Assembly: GCF_040253635.1 (NCBI RefSeq)
Contig: NZ_JBEJGX010000003.1
Coordinates: 3,224,001 to 3,288,000 of the forward strand
DNA from: Streptomyces sp. Edi2
GTDB taxonomy: Bacteria; Actinomycetota; Actinomycetes; Streptomycetales; Streptomycetaceae
DNA: 64,000 bases
Direction: 5' to 3'
Shown here: positions 60,484 through 64,000 of the stretch, in pieces
How the letters are laid out: every line of letters begins with the position of its first letter
Position numbering within the stretch: position 1 is the first letter of the stretch
Program-made: the position numbers and the translations under genes
Notes under the pieces: generated by a model
Seen by the model: only the letters and a program-made list of their open reading frames with translations
Databases searched by the model: none
What the model was told of the DNA's origin: nothing

Positions 60484-62022
60484 GTGCCGACCGGCAGCAC
60501 CGAAGCCGACCCCGTGCCCGACCAGGACCGGGAAGCGCTCAAGCGTCACCGGGTGCTCTTCCGTGCCGTCGCCCGGCGCAAGAATCCCAAACTGCGGCGC
60601 ACCGACATCACCGTCACCGACGAGCGCGTGGTCAAGCGTGCCGTGAAGGCCGCGGCGCTCGGCAACGCCATGGAATGGTTCGACTTCGGGATCTACAGCT
60701 ATCTCGCGGTCATCATCGGCAACGTCTTCTTCCCCGGCGGCAGCGACACCACCAAGCTGCTGTCGTCGTTCGCGACCTTCGCGGTGGCGTTCCTCGTACG
60801 CCCCCTGGGCGGCGCCTACTTCGGCCCTCTCGGCGACCGTATCGGCCGCAAGAAGGTCCTCGCCTTCACCATGATCATGATGGCGCTGGGCACCTTCTGC
60901 ATCGGCCTGATCCCGTCCTACGCCACCATCGGCTTCTGGTCCCCGGTCCTGCTCATCCTCTTCCGCCTCGTCCAGGGCTTCTCCACCGGTGGTGAGTACG
61001 GCGGTGCCTCCACCTTCATCGCCGAGTACGCCCCCGACAAGAAGCGCGGTTTCTACGGCAGCTTCCTGGAGATGGGCACCCTGATCGGGTACACCGGTGC
61101 CGCCGGCATTGTGCTGCTGCTCAACTCCACCGTGGGCGACGACGCGATGAACAGCTGGGGCTGGCGCCTGCCGTTCCTGATCGCCGGTCCCCTCGGCCTG
61201 GTGGGTCTCTACCTCCGGGTCAAGCTCGACGAGACCCCCGCCTTCCAGAAGTTCGAGGCCGCCCACACCCACAGCGCCACCGGCTCCGTCGTCGAGGCCG
61301 AGGCCGAGTTCTCGCACCTGTCCGAGAACGCCCCCAAGAAGAAGATCAGCGAGATCTTCGCCCAGCAGTGGCCCACCCTCATCCTGTGCATCGCCCTGGT
61401 CGGCGCGTACAACATCACCGACTACATGCTGCTGTCGTACATGCCGACCTACCTGACGGACACCCTCCACTACCAGGAGTCCCACGGCCTGCTGATCCTT
61501 CTCGGCACCATGGTCGCCCTGATGTGCGTCATCAGCACCGTCGGCAAACTGAACGACCGCTACGGCCGCAAGCCCCTGCTGATGGCCGGCATGCTCGGCT
61601 TCTTCCTCACCGCCATCCCGGCCTTCCTCCTGGTCAACCAGGGCAGCCTCGGCGCGGTCATCGGCGGTATGGCCCTCCTCGGCCTCTCCCTGGTCTGCCT
61701 GCTCGGCACCATGTCCGCCGCACTCCCCGCGCTCTTCCCCACCAACGTCCGCTACGGATCCCTCTCCATCGGCTACAACCTGGCCGTCTCCCTCTTCGGC
61801 GGCACCACGCCCCTGGTGATCACCGCCCTGATGGGCGCCTTCCACGGCAACGTCATGGTCCCCGCCTACTACACGATGGGCGCCGCCCTCGTCGGCGTCA
61901 TCGCCGTGGCCTGCATGAAGGAAACCGCCCAGCAGCCCCTCGACGGCTCCCCGCCCTCCGTCGCCACCAAGAAGGAAGCCGTCGAACTCATCGAGTCCCA
62001 GACTCCGGAACCGCGGTTCTGA
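60484..62022 (+). CDS. MFS transporter, ProP-like (proline/betaine/metabolite:H+ symporter)
   Basis: A 512-residue major facilitator of the MHS subfamily: GNAMEWFDFGIYSYLA, the MFS motif FGPLGDRIGRKK, LVQGFSTGGEYGG and a matching second-half motif KLNDRYGRKPLL. A basic N-terminal extension of about 45 residues is unusual. Typical substrates are proline, glycine betaine or organic acids; ectoine is possible but not shown. GTG 60484 follows GAGAGGA. Ends in a strong terminator. Confidence 0.92.
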   Translation: MPTGSTEADPVPDQDREALKRHRVLFRAVARRKNPKLRRTDITVTDERVVKRAVKAAALGNAMEWFDFGIYSYLAVIIGNVFFPGGSDTTKLLSSFATFAVAFLVRPLGGAYFGPLGDRIGRKKVLAFTMIMMALGTFCIGLIPSYATIGFWSPVLLILFRLVQGFSTGGEYGGASTFIAEYAPDKKRGFYGSFLEMGTLIGYTGAAGIVLLLNSTVGDDAMNSWGWRLPFLIAGPLGLVGLYLRVKLDETPAFQKFEAAHTHSATGSVVEAEAEFSHLSENAPKKKISEIFAQQWPTLILCIALVGAYNITDYMLLSYMPTYLTDTLHYQESHGLLILLGTMVALMCVISTVGKLNDRYGRKPLLMAGMLGFFLTAIPAFLLVNQGSLGAVIGGMALLGLSLVCLLGTMSAALPALFPTNVRYGSLSIGYNLAVSLFGGTTPLVITALMGAFHGNVMVPAYYTMGAALVGVIAVACMKETAQQPLDGSPPSVATKKEAVELIESQTPEPRF

Positions 62023-62038
62023 ACCGCACTCCACAACG

Positions 62039-62080
62039 CGGAAGGGCCCCCGGGAACGCCCCCGGGGGCCTTCCGTCTTT
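62039..62080 (+). terminator. terminator after the ProP-like gene
   Basis: CGGAAGG(G)CCCCCGGG pairs with CCCGGGGGCCTTCCG with one bulged G, then TCTTT. Confidence 0.85.
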
Positions 62081-62199
62081 CCTGCCCCGCCTTTTCCGTC
62101 CCCGCTTTCCCGCCCCTGCCGTAACCGGCTCCGCGTTCGATCGTTGTTCTGTTCGAGAGGATGCGCGGGGAGGGGCCTGCGCGCAGGACGGGGGAAAGC

Positions 62200-62823
62200 A
62201 TGCCGGTCAAGTACACGCCCGAACGGCTCGCGGAGGCCGCGCGTGCGTCGTCCTCGTTCGACGGCGCCGTGCGATGGTTCGGCGGGACACCGACGCCGGG
62301 CAGCAGACGCTACCTGCGCGCAAGGATGCGGGAAGCAGGCGTCGACACCGCACACTTCGCCGTCCCCGGCGTACGGCACACCGAGGCCAGACTCCGCCAC
62401 CTCGCGGCCTGCTCGCACAGCATTGCCGAGGTCGTACGCCGCCTCGGCATCAGCCCGGTCGGCGGAAATCACGCACACATCGGCCGACGCCTCGCCGAAC
62501 TGGGCATCGACACCTCGCATTTCACCCCTCTGCCCCGGGAGCGCCCCGAGGTCACCAAGCGCGATCGTCTGGTACTGGGCTCGCCGGCGGGCGGCCGCAC
62601 CGCGGGTGAACGTCTCCGCAAGGAATTACTGTGCAAGGGCGTTCCGGAGCGGTGTGTCATGTGCGGCACGGAGGCGCAGTGGAACGGCAAGCCGTTGCGC
62701 CTCGAAGTCGATCACCTCAACGGTGACTGGTGGGACAACCGCCCAGCCAACTTGCGCTTGCTGTGCCCCAATTGCCATGCGGTGACCGACACCTATCGCG
62801 GCCGCAAGCCGCGGCGGAAGTGA
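62200..62823 (+). CDS. HNH endonuclease with two GIDTxHF modules; TTA codon
   Basis: A 207-residue protein. Two imperfect modules of about 50 residues open it, each shaped L..A..S.S...V...LG....L...L...GIDTxHF (GVDTAHF near 60, GIDTSHF near 107). The C-terminal HNH domain has CVMCGTE, EVDHLNGDWWDN and LLCPNCHAV, so Zn/His residues are complete. The modules may read DNA like the repeats of modular DNA-binding proteins. ATG 62200 follows GGGGGAAAG. TTA at 62626-62628 implies bldA-dependent translation. The next gene is a three-module paralogue, starting 10 bp later. Confidence 0.85.
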   Translation: MPVKYTPERLAEAARASSSFDGAVRWFGGTPTPGSRRYLRARMREAGVDTAHFAVPGVRHTEARLRHLAACSHSIAEVVRRLGISPVGGNHAHIGRRLAELGIDTSHFTPLPRERPEVTKRDRLVLGSPAGGRTAGERLRKELLCKGVPERCVMCGTEAQWNGKPLRLEVDHLNGDWWDNRPANLRLLCPNCHAVTDTYRGRKPRRK

Positions 62824-62832
62824 GCCCTGCCC

Positions 62833-63699
62833 ATGGCCCGGCGCCTCATCTACACCCGCGACGTGCTGACCCGTACGGCCGCTGCCTCCACCAGCCTGGT
62901 CGACATGCTGCGCCGGCTCGGGGCGCCCCTGGGCAGCGGTCCGCGCAGATACCTACGCGACCGGCTGCAGCACCACGGCATCGACACCACGCATTTCGTC
63001 GATGAACCGCTCCCCCGCCGCCGACACCGTTCGTACACCGAGGCACTGCTCAAAGAAGCCGCCGCGCAGTCCCACAGCATCCGGGAAATGATGGCGTACA
63101 TGGAGGTACCGCCGTACGACAGCGCGTACACCCACCTCCGCAGGAAGCTGGATCAATTCGGCATCGACACCTCCCACTTCACCCCTCGCGGGCTTGGCTC
63201 CTCACTGCTTCCACGCGACGATCTGGAAAAGGCCGTGGCGTCCTCACAGAGTCTCGCCGGAGTCCTCGCCCGCCTCGCCCTGACCGACAACGGCACATCG
63301 CGAAGAGCACTGAAACGCAGCATCGAGGCATACGGCCTGCCGACCGGGCACTTCACCGGTCAGGGCCACAGGCGTGGGCTCCCTTCCCCGGCACGCAAGT
63401 CCGCCGACGCCATCCTGCGGCGAAGCGAGCCTGGTTCCCGACGCGAGAAGACAACGTTCTTACGCCGCGCCCTCGATGAGAAGAACGTCTCCCGGCAGTG
63501 CGCGGAGTGCGGTCTCGGGGACACCTGGCAGGGCAAGCGGCTCGTCCTGGAGATCGACCACATCAACGGTGACCGGCTGGACAGTCGTCTGGAGAACCTT
63601 CGCTATCTGTGTCCCTCGTGCCACAGCCAGACGAGGACTTTTTCCTCCCGGTCGGCGCACTCGGCCATCCCCGCACAGCCGCGCGCCCGGGCACAGTAA
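62833..63699 (+). CDS. HNH endonuclease with three GIDTxHF modules; TTA codon
   Basis: A 288-residue paralogue of the previous gene: modules end in GIDTTHF (about 55), GIDTSHF (about 115) and GLPTGHF (about 170); the HNH part has QCAECGLGD, EIDHINGDRLDS and YLCPSCHSQ. The third module is more diverged. Start ATG 62833, weak ribosome site, 10 bp after the upstream stop, so likely coupled. TTA at 63460-63462. Ends 12 bp before a tRNA, a common place for selfish or defence genes, but no integrase is near. Confidence 0.85.
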   Translation: MARRLIYTRDVLTRTAAASTSLVDMLRRLGAPLGSGPRRYLRDRLQHHGIDTTHFVDEPLPRRRHRSYTEALLKEAAAQSHSIREMMAYMEVPPYDSAYTHLRRKLDQFGIDTSHFTPRGLGSSLLPRDDLEKAVASSQSLAGVLARLALTDNGTSRRALKRSIEAYGLPTGHFTGQGHRRGLPSPARKSADAILRRSEPGSRREKTTFLRRALDEKNVSRQCAECGLGDTWQGKRLVLEIDHINGDRLDSRLENLRYLCPSCHSQTRTFSSRSAHSAIPAQPRARAQ

Positions 63700-63710
63700 A
63701 GTAGGCGCGC

Positions 63711-63785
63711 GGGCCCGTACCCCAGTTGGCCAGAGGGCGCCGGTTTAGGTCCGGTGTGTCGTGGGTTCGAGTCCCACCGGGCCCA
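63711..63785 (+). tRNA. tRNA with anticodon UAG (Leu by code) but short variable arm
   Basis: 75 nt. Acceptor GGGCCCG with CGGGCCC, discriminator A, D-arm with CCCAGTTGGCCAGAGG, anticodon stem GCCGG/CCGGT, loop TTTAGGT (U33, anticodon UAG), five-base variable loop GTGTC, and T-arm GTGGG TTCGAGT CCCAC. All stems pair well, so it should fold as class I. Standard bacterial tRNA-Leu is class II with a long variable arm; this shape is odd. CCA is not encoded. Confidence 0.85.
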
Positions 63786-63794
63786 CCTGCGCAT

Positions 63795-63829
63795 ACGGCC
63801 TCCCCGCCATCGGACGGGGAGGCCGTTTT
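63795..63829 (+). terminator. rho-independent terminator after the tRNA
   Basis: ACGGCCTCCCCG pairs with CGGGGAGGCCGT (12 bp, eight-base loop), then TTTT. Confidence 0.88.
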
Positions 63830-63853
63830 CGTGCCTTCGGGCCGGCTATCGCC

Positions 63854-64000
63854 TCAGCCCAGCAACTCCCGCACCACCGGTGCCAGCGCCCGGAACGCCT
63901 GGCCGCGGTGGCTGATGGCGTTCTTCTCGGCGGGGGGCAGTTCGGCGCAGGTACGAGTGTGGCCGAGGGGCTGGAGGATGGGGTCGTAGCCGAAGCCGCC
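63854..64000 (-). CDS. rdgB: XTP/dITP diphosphatase (C-terminal end)
   Basis: The last 49 codons of a HAM1/RdgB non-canonical purine NTP pyrophosphatase, cut by the right edge. [27 protein letters not shown] and the closing LAPVVRELL match the family's substrate-binding end (GYDP and SHRG motifs). The enzyme removes dITP and XTP from the nucleotide pool. In Streptomyces rdgB often follows rph; that part lies beyond the window. Confidence 0.93.
   Translation of the reverse strand, partial: GGFGYDPILQPLGHTRTCAELPPAEKNAISHRGQAFRALAPVVRELLG

Noticed and set aside
62200..63785. Prophage or ICE remnant at the tRNA-Leu
   Set aside because: No integrase, repeated tRNA 3' end or phage structural gene is visible within the window; the HNH genes alone are not enough.

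Overview
The window is high-GC DNA with strong G/C preference at third codon positions, frequent GTG and some TTG starts, ATGA/GTGA translational coupling and only a handful of TTA codons. Marker genes (cslA-glxA-GH6, an SsgA-like protein, class E and class F sortases, SCO0930-type lipoprotein, DUF1996, a chitin-type LPMO behind a DasR-like site) place it in the chromosome of a Streptomyces or a very close relative. It holds about 58 genes, three tRNA genes and a guanidine riboswitch. There is no prophage, transposase, CRISPR array or rRNA.

Layout. 1-2.1 kb: tail of an EAL c-di-GMP phosphodiesterase and a luciferase-like flavin oxidoreductase. 2.3-11.9 kb: a catabolic and uptake island with two Asp/Glu-racemase-fold enzymes, a D-2-hydroxyacid dehydrogenase, an amidase, a DUF3830 protein, an EhuBCDA-type ectoine/hydroxyectoine ABC importer and an IclR regulator; short palindromes precede several of these genes. 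11.9-24.3 kb: two identical tRNA-Lys(CUU) genes bracket an acyl-CoA synthetase, a secreted LPMO, an odd PrnB/IDO-like protein and an SsgA-like protein; then comes the cslA-glxA-GH6 locus, which makes and processes a beta-glucan at hyphal tips. 24.5-27.4 kb: a class F sortase-like protein lacking its catalytic residues, its exported neighbour, and a NagD-type HAD phosphatase. 27.6-34.8 kb: GntR/UTRA and ROK regulators, a Gfo/Idh/MocA oxidoreductase, a haem-degrading-domain protein, a fumarylacetoacetase-family hydrolase, a YidC paralogue and DUF6412.

35-44.7 kb: an acyl-CoA synthetase, secreted DUF4142 and DUF1996 proteins, a PucR regulator, and a divergent three-gene redox operon (haem-type membrane protein, NuoF-ferredoxin fusion with a TTA codon, repeat lipoprotein) that looks like an electron route from NADH to the outside of the membrane. 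44.6-56.3 kb: a sodium:solute symporter with DUF3311, an intact class E sortase, DUF445, an SGNH hydrolase, a DUF1707 protein, an ABC-2 exporter and a bifunctional penicillin-binding protein. 56.4-64 kb: a SugE/Gdx guanidinium exporter under a guanidine-III riboswitch, GroES-like, DUF3618, Bcp peroxidase, a histidine kinase with an exported partner and no response regulator, a ProP-type transporter, two tandem modular HNH proteins each with a TTA codon, an unusual short-arm tRNA-Leu(UAG), and the end of rdgB.

Most promising for follow-up: the bldA-linked redox operon, the catalytically degenerate sortase, the PrnB/IDO-like protein, the class-I-shaped tRNA with a Leu anticodon beside modular HNH proteins, and tandem duplications of gene 3' ends (with the stop codon) at three unrelated genes. 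All functional calls come from reading motifs and context; no database search was run.
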